From: Methylobacterium jeotgali
Lineage (GTDB): Bacteria > Pseudomonadota > Alphaproteobacteria > Rhizobiales > Beijerinckiaceae
NCBI RefSeq assembly: GCF_022179345.1
Contig: NZ_BPQR01000028.1
Span: 1-35,217, forward strand
DNA length: 35,217 nucleotides
Reading direction: 5' to 3'
Part shown: positions 8,332 to 16,345 of the stretch, piece after piece
Layout: each line of letters opens with the position of its first letter
Position numbering within the stretch: position 1 is the first letter of the stretch
Notes under the pieces: generated by a model
Told to the model about the DNA's origin: nothing
The model's database searches: none
What the model saw: only the letters and a program-made list of their open reading frames with translations
Translations under genes and position numbers: made by a program

Positions 8332-9728
8332 GCGAGCTTCCCAGGGGTTGGGCTGCCGCAACCATTGCTGATACAGGCCGCTACCTAAATGGCATGGCGT
8401 TTAAGCCATCGGACTGGGGACAATTTGGCCTCCCTATCATTCGCATTCAGAATCTTACGGACCCCGGACGGGCATTAAATAGGACAAAGCGAACCGTTGA
8501 TGCCGAATTGCTCGTGGAGCCGGGAGACATCCTTGTTAGTTGGTCTGCCACATTGGACGCCTTCATTTGGGACAGAGAGCCGGCCGTTCTCAATCAGCAT
8601 ATCTTCAGGGTTGTGCCGAATGACAATATGGTCGACAAGCAATTTCTCTTTTACGGTTTGCGAGTTTCCATAGTTGAGCTGATAGCCAGCGAGCATCTTC
8701 ATGGGAGCACCATGAAGCACATCAACCGTGGCCCTTTCTTAGCTCATTCTTTCCCGCTGCCTCCATTGCCCGAACAGCGGCGGATCGTAGCGAAGATCGA
8801 CAGCTTTTCGGTCAAAGCGCGTCGCGCACGCGATCACCTCAACCACATCCCCCGCCTCGTCGAAAAGTATAAGCAAGCCGTACTCGCGGCAGCATTTCGA
8901 GGCGATCTCACGCAGGAGTGGCGTCGAGCTTCGCCCGCGTCGTTCGCGGTGGTGCCGCGGCAAGCCGAGACGATCCGCTCGAAGTTCTCTGCTTCGCGCG
9001 AGTTTTTCGCGCCGTATGAGCTTCCAGCTCAATGGCAGTGGCTGCGGCTTCCTGAACTCGGTGACCTCGATCGTGGGAGGTCACGTCACCGTCCCCGCAA
9101 TGATCCCAAGCTGTTCGGAGGAGACCATCCGTTCATTCAGACGGGAGAGGTAAGGGCCGCAGAACGTTACGTTACGTCATTCGTCGAAACCTATAGCGAT
9201 TTTGGTTTGGGGCAGAGCCGGCTTTGGCCAATTGGCACTGTGTGCATCACGATTGCGGCCAATATTGCGCAGACAGCCATCCTCGCCATCGAAGCCTGTT
9301 TCCCTGACAGTGTCGTCGGATTCATACCCGATGCCGATCGAGCGGAGACCAGCTTCGTGGAGTTCTTCCTTCGGACAGCGCGGGCAGAATTGGAGACTTT
9401 TGCTCCGGCAACCGCCCAGAAGAATATCAATCTCGATACCTTGAGTGCTGTGCGCCTCCCGACGCCTCCGATTGCAGAACAACGCGAGATCGTTCGTGGG
9501 ATCGAATCCGCCTTTACTTGGATTGATCGCCTCGCCAAGGAGGCTACGAGCGCCCGCAAGCTTCTCGACCACCTCGATCGGGCCGTACTCTCCAAGGCGT
9601 TCCGGGGCGAACTCGTGCCGCAGGATCCAACCGACGAACCCGCCAGCGTCCTCCTGGAGCGGATCAAGGCTCAGCGTGAAGGGGTGCCCGTCCGTACTGC
9701 CCGCCGCGGCCGGCGCGCGACAGGATAG
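8328..9728 (+). CDS. hsdS: Type I restriction-modification system, specificity subunit HsdS
   Basis: A 466-aa DNA-recognition subunit with the usual two-fold layout. Target recognition domain 1 spans about 1-145, followed by the conserved segment LPPLPEQRRIVAKID (about 145-160) and a helical spacer (to about 200). Target recognition domain 2 spans about 220-375, followed by the second conserved segment PPIAEQREIVRGIE and a helix with AFRGELVPQ. Each recognition domain binds one half of a bipartite asymmetric site; the site cannot be read from sequence. The bases encoding domain 1 are less GC-rich than the conserved segments, as expected for exchangeable domains. It is intact and the third gene of the operon. 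Confidence 0.96.
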   Translation: MSELPRGWAAATIADTGRYLNGMAFKPSDWGQFGLPIIRIQNLTDPGRALNRTKRTVDAELLVEPGDILVSWSATLDAFIWDREPAVLNQHIFRVVPNDNMVDKQFLFYGLRVSIVELIASEHLHGSTMKHINRGPFLAHSFPLPPLPEQRRIVAKIDSFSVKARRARDHLNHIPRLVEKYKQAVLAAAFRGDLTQEWRRASPASFAVVPRQAETIRSKFSASREFFAPYELPAQWQWLRLPELGDLDRGRSRHRPRNDPKLFGGDHPFIQTGEVRAAERYVTSFVETYSDFGLGQSRLWPIGTVCITIAANIAQTAILAIEACFPDSVVGFIPDADRAETSFVEFFLRTARAELETFAPATAQKNINLDTLSAVRLPTPPIAEQREIVRGIESAFTWIDRLAKEATSARKLLDHLDRAVLSKAFRGELVPQDPTDEPASVLLERIKAQREGVPVRTARRGRRATG

Positions 9729-9736
9729 GAGCCGAC

Positions 9737-10222
9737 ATGCCTGACTTGACCGTGATCGAAGGCGGAGGAGAACGCCGGGATTGGGATCGCGAACTTTCGC
9801 AGCAGCATTTCGAGGCGTTTGTCGTCGTGCTGCTTCGGAGCCTTGCCGCTGGAGATGGATCACACCGGCTGACGCAAGAGTTCTTCCGCTTCCTCGAACA
9901 TGCCCAGGACAGCAAGGTGCCCGTCGGACCGGTGCTGGATGGCGCGATCCGGACCCTGCATGAGCAGGCCTTCGACAGCGATGGTGGTGACGGTTACGAA
10001 GCCGAGAAGAAGCACGTGCTGCAAGCCGCCCTTCGCGTGACGGCCGAGAGCATGGCGAGCGACAGCCTCGCTCGCGCGCGGCGCTCAAAACGGGAAGACG
10101 AACTGCGGCATGCGATTGACGAGAGAGTGCTCGGCTCCGAGCGGCGATCACGGGAGAACGGCTGGAGCTACGTCGCGAACCTGACCGAGCGCCTTGGGAA
10201 GTGGCCGGCGCGGAGGAAGTAG
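9737..10222 (+). CDS. Unknown protein linked to the hsdRMS operon
   Basis: A 161-aa soluble, mostly helical protein, rich in Arg, Glu and Ala, with no transmembrane segment. AGGAG lies just upstream at 9727-9731. It starts eight bases after the hsdS stop and is followed 10 bases later by the nuclease-like gene, so it is very probably part of the restriction operon. Features visible are QQHFEAFVVVLLRSLAAGDG near the N-terminus and a highly charged C-terminal half (SLARARRSKREDELRHAIDE). I do not recognise the family. Position suggests an accessory of the restriction system or of the following nuclease. Confidence 0.6.
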   Translation: MPDLTVIEGGGERRDWDRELSQQHFEAFVVVLLRSLAAGDGSHRLTQEFFRFLEHAQDSKVPVGPVLDGAIRTLHEQAFDSDGGDGYEAEKKHVLQAALRVTAESMASDSLARARRSKREDELRHAIDERVLGSERRSRENGWSYVANLTERLGKWPARRK

Positions 10223-10232
10223 CTAACCGCAG

Positions 10233-11684
10233 ATGGCGAAGCTCCGCGACCCGGCCCTCTTCTCGCAGCACTTCGGCATCGACCCTCAGCGCTTAGCCGA
10301 CCGCGGGATTTTCGACCCGGTCCTGAACGGTGACACGAAGCTGTTCATCGACCCGATGCTGTTAGACCACGCGGCGAACAGGTCTTTTGCGGCGGACGCA
10401 CGGCAGACGTTCAACGGCTACTTCGAGACGGTCATCAAGCTCATCGCCGGTTCGAAAGCGCGGGGCGACGTGCCTTGGCGCGCAGCCGAGCGGAAGCTGC
10501 AATTTCCTGAGGTGCCGTTCACCTGCTTGGGCTACGGCGCGTCGACGATCCGTGGCAGCGGCGGGGGCACGGTCCAGACAAGCACGCTGGTTCAGACCGC
10601 GTCGGAAATCATCGAACTCGGTGTGACCGATCCCGACCTCTTCGTTGCGATGGCGCTCATTGAGGAGGGTATCGGGCCTGATCGCATCAGCGACATGACA
10701 ACGAAGATCATCCTGCCGGTGCTGATCGCCCACACGCAAGCCATCTGCAAAGCCCTGGATCTCCAGACTGGGCAGATGACCTTCACTCTCTCCAATGGTG
10801 AGCGGTTCGGCGGCGATCTGCCCCGCAATCCTCACGATGCTGGCGGAGGTCCGGTCATCCTCGTGCCCCGTGACGTGTTGCGCGACCTTCCTGTCGCGAC
10901 CGACTGGGATAGCGTAGGCGACGCGGCGTCGAAGAACGCGGCCCTTCGCACGGACCTGAACGAACGGATCGCCGGTGTATGGGCGGCGAAGACGAGGCGG
11001 GACAAGGCCACGATCCGGGGATGGGCCTTATCGAACGACGCATCGTTCCGCGACCTGCTCGATCTCCTCAAAGGCATCCCGGCGACCAGCTACGACTTCA
11101 GCGCCGACCCAGCCGGGGAGGTCTTCTGGAGCCGGCTTCTTTCGACGTTCAAAAATGACGGCATACAGAAGATAGACAAGCGGCAGGGTTGGACGCGAGA
11201 GGCGATCCTGTCCGTCGTGGACAAGATTATCGAGAACTTCCGCCACCTCGTCGAGGATCGGCGCCTGTCAGAGGAGTTGTACCACGAGGGGAAGCCACGG
11301 GCGGAAAAGGCGGCGCAACGGCTGTTCTTCGTCGTGGCCCACGCCTTCTGCAAGGCCAACGACCTCGACCTCACGCCCGAGGCTGACACGGGGAATGGAC
11401 CGGTCGACTTCAAAGTGTCGAGCGGCTTCACCGGGCGCGTGCTGGTCGAAATCAAGCTCTCCACGAACGGCAAGGTCGTGGCGGGCTACACGCGGCAACT
11501 CGACACCTACGCGACTGCCGAGGAAGCCGCGGCGGCCTATTACGTCGTCGTGGACGTGGGCCAGATGGGCGGGAAGCTGGATAAGCTGTACGCGGAGAGG
11601 AACGTGCTCGTGATGGCTGGGAAGCCTGTTCGACCGATCATAGTCATCGACGCTGAGCAAAAGCCGTCTGCGAGCAAACTGTAG
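10233..11684 (+). CDS. PD-(D/E)XK nuclease-like protein behind hsdS
   Basis: A 483-aa protein. The N-terminus has the segment FDPVLNGDTKLFIDPMLLDHAA, which I associate with an unnamed family seen in defence islands. The middle (about 90-340) is a long mixed region of unknown fold. The C-terminal part resembles a PD-(D/E)XK nuclease core: D392 (GPVDFKV), then E406 and K408 in VLVEIKLS, then a helix with RQLDTYATAEEA, the usual Q/Y position after the core. It would cut or bind DNA, but no activity can be proved from motifs alone. It is the last gene of the five-gene run starting with hsdR and converges on the WYL regulator. Confidence 0.6.
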   Translation: MAKLRDPALFSQHFGIDPQRLADRGIFDPVLNGDTKLFIDPMLLDHAANRSFAADARQTFNGYFETVIKLIAGSKARGDVPWRAAERKLQFPEVPFTCLGYGASTIRGSGGGTVQTSTLVQTASEIIELGVTDPDLFVAMALIEEGIGPDRISDMTTKIILPVLIAHTQAICKALDLQTGQMTFTLSNGERFGGDLPRNPHDAGGGPVILVPRDVLRDLPVATDWDSVGDAASKNAALRTDLNERIAGVWAAKTRRDKATIRGWALSNDASFRDLLDLLKGIPATSYDFSADPAGEVFWSRLLSTFKNDGIQKIDKRQGWTREAILSVVDKIIENFRHLVEDRRLSEELYHEGKPRAEKAAQRLFFVVAHAFCKANDLDLTPEADTGNGPVDFKVSSGFTGRVLVEIKLSTNGKVVAGYTRQLDTYATAEEAAAAYYVVVDVGQMGGKLDKLYAERNVLVMAGKPVRPIIVIDAEQKPSASKL

Positions 11685-11713
11685 ATCGGATGCAAAGTAA
11701 ATCCACTTTGATG

Positions 11714-12592
11714 TTAATCAATATTTGCGTCACGCGCTTCCACGAATTCTTTCCAGTTGGCGACGACAACCGGCTTCTCTGCCGGCCGATCTTTCTTCAA
11801 ACCAACATCAAGCCTTAGCCTCTTCTCAAAATAGTAGAGGAGGGCGCACCGAACGGGAACGGTGATCCGCCCGTTGCGCATATCGTAGTCCATCGCGATC
11901 GTCTCCCGCTGGCTTTCGGAAAGCTCGGGGTTCGGGATCAGATGGACGTCGAACATCGTCAGCCAATTCCGATCGGCGGAAGCAGGCGCGCCGGCCATTC
12001 CGTCGGCGCGCAGCTCACGGCAGCGGGAGAGAACGAAGTCCTTGAACGTGCCGTCTATGTGGCAGAAGGCGCGCACATGCCAACGAAGGCCATCATTGCC
12101 GAACGCGTGAGGAGTAATACGCCGCCAGATGGCATCCGGTCGCTGCTTGTTCATCGAGTGATAGTGAACCTCGATTGATCGAGCCGTCCGGATGACGTCA
12201 ATGAGCCGCTTCAATATCGCCGGCTCGATCCGCCGTCCGGGAACCGGCATTACGCCCACATCAGGCGCATTTGCGATCCACGTGTCGGCCAACGTGATAA
12301 CCCGATTTGCGATCGCCTGAAGTTGAACGAGGTACCGTTCTGCGTTGGGCTTGAGGTAGCGCGGCGCAAAATCCGAGGTCGGGACATAGCGCTTCTCGCT
12401 GGAATTGTAGCGCAGGTTCCGAGGTGCGAGCTTCTGATAGAGGGTCAGATCGTTCGACGCTTGCGGAACGGAAACGCCGAAACGGGACGTGATGTCGCCA
12501 CGGCGAATCCCACCCTCCCAAAAAGTCAGGAACTCAATGAACTCAAGCCGTTGCTCCGTCCCCCAGCGCAGCTTGCTGTCATCACTGTCCAC
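11714..12592 (-). CDS. capW: WYL-domain transcriptional regulator of CBASS (CapW-like)
   Basis: A 292-aa regulator. Its parts are an N-terminal winged helix-turn-helix (about 10-85; RRGDITSRFGVSVPQASNDLTLYQ), a linker, a WYL domain (about 130-215; ITPHAFGNDGLRWHVRAFCH, then DFVLSRC) and a C-terminal dimerisation extension. The Trp-Tyr-Leu triplet reads Trp-His-Val here. Layout and length match CapW and BrxR, dimeric repressors that sit beside CBASS and BREX operons and are thought to sense infection through the WYL fold. It is transcribed divergently from the CBASS operon, and the palindrome at 12614-12658 is its probable operator. The family call is strong; the repressor role is inferred from orthologous arrangements. 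Confidence 0.88.
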   Translation of the reverse strand: MDSDDSKLRWGTEQRLEFIEFLTFWEGGIRRGDITSRFGVSVPQASNDLTLYQKLAPRNLRYNSSEKRYVPTSDFAPRYLKPNAERYLVQLQAIANRVITLADTWIANAPDVGVMPVPGRRIEPAILKRLIDVIRTARSIEVHYHSMNKQRPDAIWRRITPHAFGNDGLRWHVRAFCHIDGTFKDFVLSRCRELRADGMAGAPASADRNWLTMFDVHLIPNPELSESQRETIAMDYDMRNGRITVPVRCALLYYFEKRLRLDVGLKKDRPAEKPVVVANWKEFVEARDANID

Positions 12593-12613
12593 AACGCGCG
12601 TCCCCGGATCAGC

Positions 12614-12658
12614 ATAGTTTCTTGACAGGTCTCCTGAGGAGACCCATATAGAAACTAT
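12614..12658 (+). promoter_or_regulatory. CBASS promoter with embedded CapW-type operator
   Basis: A perfect -35 box TTGACA (12622-12627) is followed by CATATA (12645-12650, 17-bp spacing) or TATAGA (12647-12652, 19-bp spacing). The spacer is almost exactly GGTCTCCT-G-AGGAGACC, an 8-bp-arm palindrome (12628-12644). It is framed by a second inverted repeat with the same centre (12636): ATAGTTTCT (12614-12622) and AGAAACTAT (12650-12658). A dimer bound here would block RNA polymerase, which fits repression by the divergent WYL regulator. Confidence 0.8.
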
Positions 12659-12721
12659 CTTCTTCGAGCCAGCGTGGTCAACGACGGCACGCTGGACATA
12701 CCCGGAACAGGGGCGGGCGAC

Positions 12722-13990
12722 ATGAACAATCTCTGGAGCAATCCGCCTCTCGGACCGACGGCCCCTGTCGGTGAAATCCTGCTCGCAGGGACGGCGATCC
12801 GGATTGAGCTACCGCCCAGCCTGCATCAGCTCGCCGTGGATCGCTACGAAGCGATCCGTAAGCATATCGAGCGCGCGGATAGCCCGCTGCATGATCGCGT
12901 TCGGATTTTCTACCCGCAGGGGTCCATGGCGATCCGCGCCACGATCAAGGCTCGGAAGCGCGTCGACGGGTTCGATATCGATATCATCGCCGAATTGATC
13001 CTGCCGTTGTCTCTGACACCGGCCGAAGTGCTCGACCTCCTCTTCGCAGCGATCAACGGGCCACCCGGCTCCAGATACCATGGCATGGTCGAACGGCAGA
13101 CCCGTTGCGTGACGGTCTACTACGCAGATGGCATGCACCTCGACGTGACGCCGACGGTCCTGATCGACGAGCGCGCTCCACGCCTCAGCTGCCTATTCCA
13201 TGCGAAGGCTGAAGAACCGCCCGCGTCCCACAAGCGGGTGCTCATGAACAGCTTCGCGTTCTGCGACTGGTTCAACGAGCTTACCCCCGCCAACGTCAGT
13301 TTCGCCATGGCCTATGCGGAACGGGCGGCGGCCTTCGACAGGATCGCCATTCTCGCTGATGCCGAGGTGAAACCGGTGCCGGCCCATTCGACGATCGAAG
13401 GGGGCAAGTCCACGACGGTCGTTGCGCTGCAGCTCCTGAAGCGAAACCGCAATCTCAGGCATGAGAAGCGCAAGGGAATGAGACTGCCGCCGTCGGTCAT
13501 GATGGCGAAGATCGCGGCCGAAACGTCAGTGCCAGGAGCGAGCATCGCGGGAGCCTTGGAGTCTATCGCAGGAGCGATTCAGTCGACGCTCGAAGCCGCC
13601 GAACGCGAAGAACGCCTGGTGGATGTTCGGAACCCGCGCTGCCAGGATGAGCGATTCACGGACCGATGGCCTGAGAACCGTCAGGCGCAACGCCTCTATA
13701 TTGAGGACCTGAAATTGCTGCGCCAGCAATTGGCGGCTTTGATGTCCGACAGCCTGATGCTCGATCAAAAGCGGGACTTGCTTGTAGCCATGTTCGGTGA
13801 AGGCCCGGCTCAGTCCACCGTCGATGAATATGCTGCGACTATCGGTCGATCCATCCAGAGCGGCAATCGTCTGGTGTCGCCTCTGGGGCGGATCGTGCCG
13901 AGCGTGGCGGCTGCTGCCCCGTTCGTGGTGAAGTCCGGTCCTGCTCAGCCGAGGCCGCACACCTTCTTCGGTACGAGGTGGAAGGGGTGA
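12722..13990 (+). CDS. CBASS cyclic-oligonucleotide synthase (CD-NTase)
   Basis: About 422 aa from the ATG at 12722; a GTG at 12674 is possible but would leave a leader of only about a dozen bases after the promoter. The fold is a polymerase-beta-like nucleotidyltransferase: G67-S68 in YPQGSMAI, then catalytic D85 and D87 (GFDID) and D141 (HLDVTPT). After phage infection such enzymes make a cyclic di- or trinucleotide that activates the effector next door; the product cannot be predicted here. The protein ends in TRWKG. A C-terminal glycine on an exposed tail is what E2-linked CD-NTases use for ubiquitin-like conjugation. It overlaps the E2 gene by four bases. Confidence 0.92.
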   Translation: MNNLWSNPPLGPTAPVGEILLAGTAIRIELPPSLHQLAVDRYEAIRKHIERADSPLHDRVRIFYPQGSMAIRATIKARKRVDGFDIDIIAELILPLSLTPAEVLDLLFAAINGPPGSRYHGMVERQTRCVTVYYADGMHLDVTPTVLIDERAPRLSCLFHAKAEEPPASHKRVLMNSFAFCDWFNELTPANVSFAMAYAERAAAFDRIAILADAEVKPVPAHSTIEGGKSTTVVALQLLKRNRNLRHEKRKGMRLPPSVMMAKIAAETSVPGASIAGALESIAGAIQSTLEAAEREERLVDVRNPRCQDERFTDRWPENRQAQRLYIEDLKLLRQQLAALMSDSLMLDQKRDLLVAMFGEGPAQSTVDEYAATIGRSIQSGNRLVSPLGRIVPSVAAAAPFVVKSGPAQPRPHTFFGTRWKG

Positions 13991-14457
13991 AGTCGGTGCG
14001 ACAGCAGATCGGCGCAATGGCGCGCCGCTGGCCGACCTTCGAGGTAGCTGAGCAGTCGACGACGCATGCGCTCTGGTTTGGGGGATTGATAGGTGTCGAG
14101 CGCTCGCACCGACTGTCGCTGGAGTTCGCCCTTCCGGACCACAGGGATGGTAAGGGGATGTCGGCAAGGTTTCCCGTGGTGCGGGTCCTGTCTCCCAGAC
14201 TCATCCTGAAACCTAATACGGCTGAGGAAGCACCCCTGCCGCACGTCTATTTTGAGGAGCCGGACACCACCCTGTCGCCGCTTTGCCTATTCGATCCCAG
14301 CAAGTCCGAGTGGTCCCACGACGATCTTGTGGCCCACACGACCGTGCCGTGGGCCGCCGATTGGCTCGCCTGCTACGAGGGCTGGCTCGCGACGGGCCGG
14401 TGGCACGGCGGCGGGCGACATGGACGAGGCGCTCATAAGGATACGATGGAGGAGTGA
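13987..14457 (+). CDS. CBASS E2-like conjugating protein (stand-alone)
   Basis: About 156 aa. The GTG at 13987 overlaps the cyclase stop (GTGA); a GTG at 13996 has better spacing from GGAAGGGG (13980-13987) and is also plausible. The pattern matches the E2-like proteins of short type II CBASS: PHVY, then LCLFDPSKSEW with the candidate catalytic Cys100, then PWAADWLACYEGWLATGRW and GGGRH near the end. These proteins link the C-terminus of the CD-NTase to targets and raise its activity. No E1 (Cap2 fusion) or JAB deconjugase (Cap3) gene is present, which defines the short form. It lies between cyclase and effector and is coupled to both. Confidence 0.85.
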   Translation: MKSVRQQIGAMARRWPTFEVAEQSTTHALWFGGLIGVERSHRLSLEFALPDHRDGKGMSARFPVVRVLSPRLILKPNTAEEAPLPHVYFEEPDTTLSPLCLFDPSKSEWSHDDLVAHTTVPWAADWLACYEGWLATGRWHGGGRHGRGAHKDTMEE

Positions 14458-15512
14458 TGAACTACGTCCCGCCGCGACGTTCGGATGGTACGTCGCAGAC
14501 GACGCGCGTACGTCAGCCCTGGCCGGTGGACCGCCCGTTTCGAATTCTGACGATAGACGGCGGAGGCATTCGTGGGGTGTTCCCGGCCGCGTATCTCGCC
14601 GAACTTGAACAGCGCTTTGTTAGCGGGGCCTCAATCGCTGAATATTTCGACATGATCGCCGGCACGTCGACCGGCGGCATCATCGCGCTGGCTCTAGCCT
14701 ACGGCCTAACGGCCAAGGAAGCTCTCGCGATCTACCAGGACCGAGGCCCGCGAATTTTTCCGTCACGACAGCGGCTTGGGGTGCTGGCGCGCAACCTAAG
14801 ATGGATAATGCGGCCAAAATACAATTCTGCGCCCTTGAAGAACGAGTTATTGCAGGTTTTCGGCGACGCCGTGCTCGACGCAGCAACGACCCGGCTGGTG
14901 ATACCGAGTTTCGAGGGACGATACGGCGAGCCGTTCATTTACAAGACCCCGCACCACCCAGATTATCAGAAGGACCGTCATCAACGCTTCGCGCATGTCG
15001 CGCTGCATACGACCGCGGCGCCGTCCTACTTCCCAGGCGTCGAGGTTGACGGCTACATCATGTTAGACGGGGGTGTCTGGGCCAATAATCCCGTCATGAA
15101 TGCCGTCGTTGATGCGCTCGCTTGCTTCGATATACCCCGTGAGAACGTCCGTGTCCTGAGCTTGGGGACTGGTGAGGCGACGTTTACGGTCAACGAGCAG
15201 GCCAAGGAGGGTGGCGCGGTGACCTGGGCCTGGCGCCGTGCTTTCGATGCAGCAGCCCGCGCCCAATCAAAGAATGCGCTGGGACAGGCTTATTTGCTTG
15301 TTGGCAAGCCGAATGTCGTCCGCATCGACCCGCCCGAAAGTGATCAGGCGATCCAAATGGACGATGTCACTCGCGCCCTGCGGGGACTGCCGCTGGTAGC
15401 TCGCAGTCTCGTAGAAGGCTCGGGCCATCATGTTGAAGCCTTGTTTCTGAAGGAGCGCGCCCTTCCATTCCTGCCGTGTGCCCCGGCACATCCCCGCGAC
15501 CGGGGCTCGTGA
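14457..15512 (+). CDS. capV: CBASS effector, patatin-like phospholipase (CapV-like)
   Basis: 351 aa from the ATG at 14457, overlapping the E2 stop (TGATG), with GGAGGAG at 14448-14454. The patatin fold is clear: oxyanion loop DGGGIRG (34-40), nucleophile Ser71 in GTSTG, and catalytic Asp204 in DGGVWANNP. CapV enzymes are switched on by the cyclic nucleotide made by the neighbouring CD-NTase and then hydrolyse membrane phospholipids, killing the infected cell before phage release. The catalytic dyad is intact. This is the last gene of the three-gene CBASS operon and the last gene of the island before tRNA-Gly. Confidence 0.93.
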   Translation: MNYVPPRRSDGTSQTTRVRQPWPVDRPFRILTIDGGGIRGVFPAAYLAELEQRFVSGASIAEYFDMIAGTSTGGIIALALAYGLTAKEALAIYQDRGPRIFPSRQRLGVLARNLRWIMRPKYNSAPLKNELLQVFGDAVLDAATTRLVIPSFEGRYGEPFIYKTPHHPDYQKDRHQRFAHVALHTTAAPSYFPGVEVDGYIMLDGGVWANNPVMNAVVDALACFDIPRENVRVLSLGTGEATFTVNEQAKEGGAVTWAWRRAFDAAARAQSKNALGQAYLLVGKPNVVRIDPPESDQAIQMDDVTRALRGLPLVARSLVEGSGHHVEALFLKERALPFLPCAPAHPRDRGS

Positions 15513-15627
15513 ACAGCGGACGTGGGCCAAAACGCTCCGACGGAACCTCAGAGCAGAAGGGCTGCATTGGCACCGGACATAACCAGACAGCACCTCTGGC
15601 CAGGGAACCCCGGCGGAACCCCGGCCG

Positions 15628-15658
15628 TAAAAACGACGCGGGCCGCTCGCGCGGCCCG
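15628..15658 (-). terminator. Rho-independent terminator of tRNA-Gly
   Basis: A perfect 8-bp stem CGGGCCGC/GCGGCCCG with loop TCGC (15639-15658). On the minus strand it is followed within about six bases by TTTTT, and it lies about 30 bases past the tRNA 3' end. Confidence 0.8.
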
Positions 15659-15689
15659 TTCGTAAACTCCTGACACCTACAAGGAAAAC

Positions 15690-15764
15690 TGGAGCGGGCG
15701 AAGGGATTCGAACCCTCGACCCCAACCTTGGCAAGGTTGTGCTCTACCCCTGAGCTACACCCGC
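15690..15764 (-). tRNA. tRNA-Gly (GCC)
   Basis: A 75-nt cloverleaf including an encoded CCA (minus-strand end at 15690-15692). The acceptor stem GCGGGTG pairs with CGCCCGC, apart from one G-T pair. The D arm is TAGCTCAGGGGTAGAGCA, the T arm is GGTTCGAATCC, and the anticodon GCC lies at 15730-15732 within CTTGCCAAG. Its 3' end faces the defence island, the usual orientation for integration into a tRNA gene. I found no second copy of its 3' end in the window. Confidence 0.97.
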
Positions 15765-15849
15765 TCACAGCGCGGTGGCGGCGGAGGCTTTCGCCCCGCG
15801 GCCCCGGACGGCGCTCTCTAAACACCATTCCGCCGGGGCTTGCAAGCGC

Positions 15850-16341
15850 TCAATCGATGCCGGCTTCCAACTGCCAGAGCGGGGCAGGGGGCAGGCCCTC
15901 GCGGATCTCCCGGAGGCGGGCGCGGGTCGGCGCGGTGGTCTCCTCGGGGAGGGCGTCGAGGGGGAAGAAGCCGCAGGCGGCGATCTCCCGGTCCGGCGCC
16001 TTCTCGCGCAGCACCCGGAAGGCCGGCGCGACGTATAGGGCGACGTAGTCGCGGCCGGCGCCGGCGGTGTTGCGGTAGAACCCGTGCAGGCGCAGCCGCG
16101 CGCCGGTGTCCAGCGCGATCTCGGCCTCCTCCCGGAACTCGCGCTCCATCGCCACTTCGGGCGCCTCGCCGGGCTCGATGCCGCCGCCGGGAAGGTGCCA
16201 GCCGGACACGTAGGTATGGCGCACGAGGCAGACGCGGCCGCGGTCGTCGATCGCAGCGCCGCGCACGCCGAGCGTCATGCCGCGGGTGGCGAGCGCCCCG
16301 AGATGCAGGAGGCGGCGCAGGAACGGCCGGTCGAGGAGCAC
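15850..16341 (-). CDS. Nudix hydrolase
   Basis: A 163-aa protein with a Nudix box at 53-75 (GGGIEPGE, then REFREEAEI). One position deviates: the last Gly of the consensus is Glu74. Nudix enzymes cleave nucleoside diphosphates linked to another group. The catalytic REFREE core is intact; the substrate cannot be told. The start lies four bases after the stop of the fumarylacetoacetase-family gene, so the two are co-transcribed. Confidence 0.9.
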   Translation of the reverse strand: MLLDRPFLRRLLHLGALATRGMTLGVRGAAIDDRGRVCLVRHTYVSGWHLPGGGIEPGEAPEVAMEREFREEAEIALDTGARLRLHGFYRNTAGAGRDYVALYVAPAFRVLREKAPDREIAACGFFPLDALPEETTAPTRARLREIREGLPPAPLWQLEAGID

Positions 16342-16345
16342 GGGA

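Noticed and set aside
11693..11710. Hairpin CAAAGT/ACTTTG between the nuclease-like gene and capW
   Set aside because: Only 6 bp, A+T-rich and without a T tract; not enough to call a terminator.
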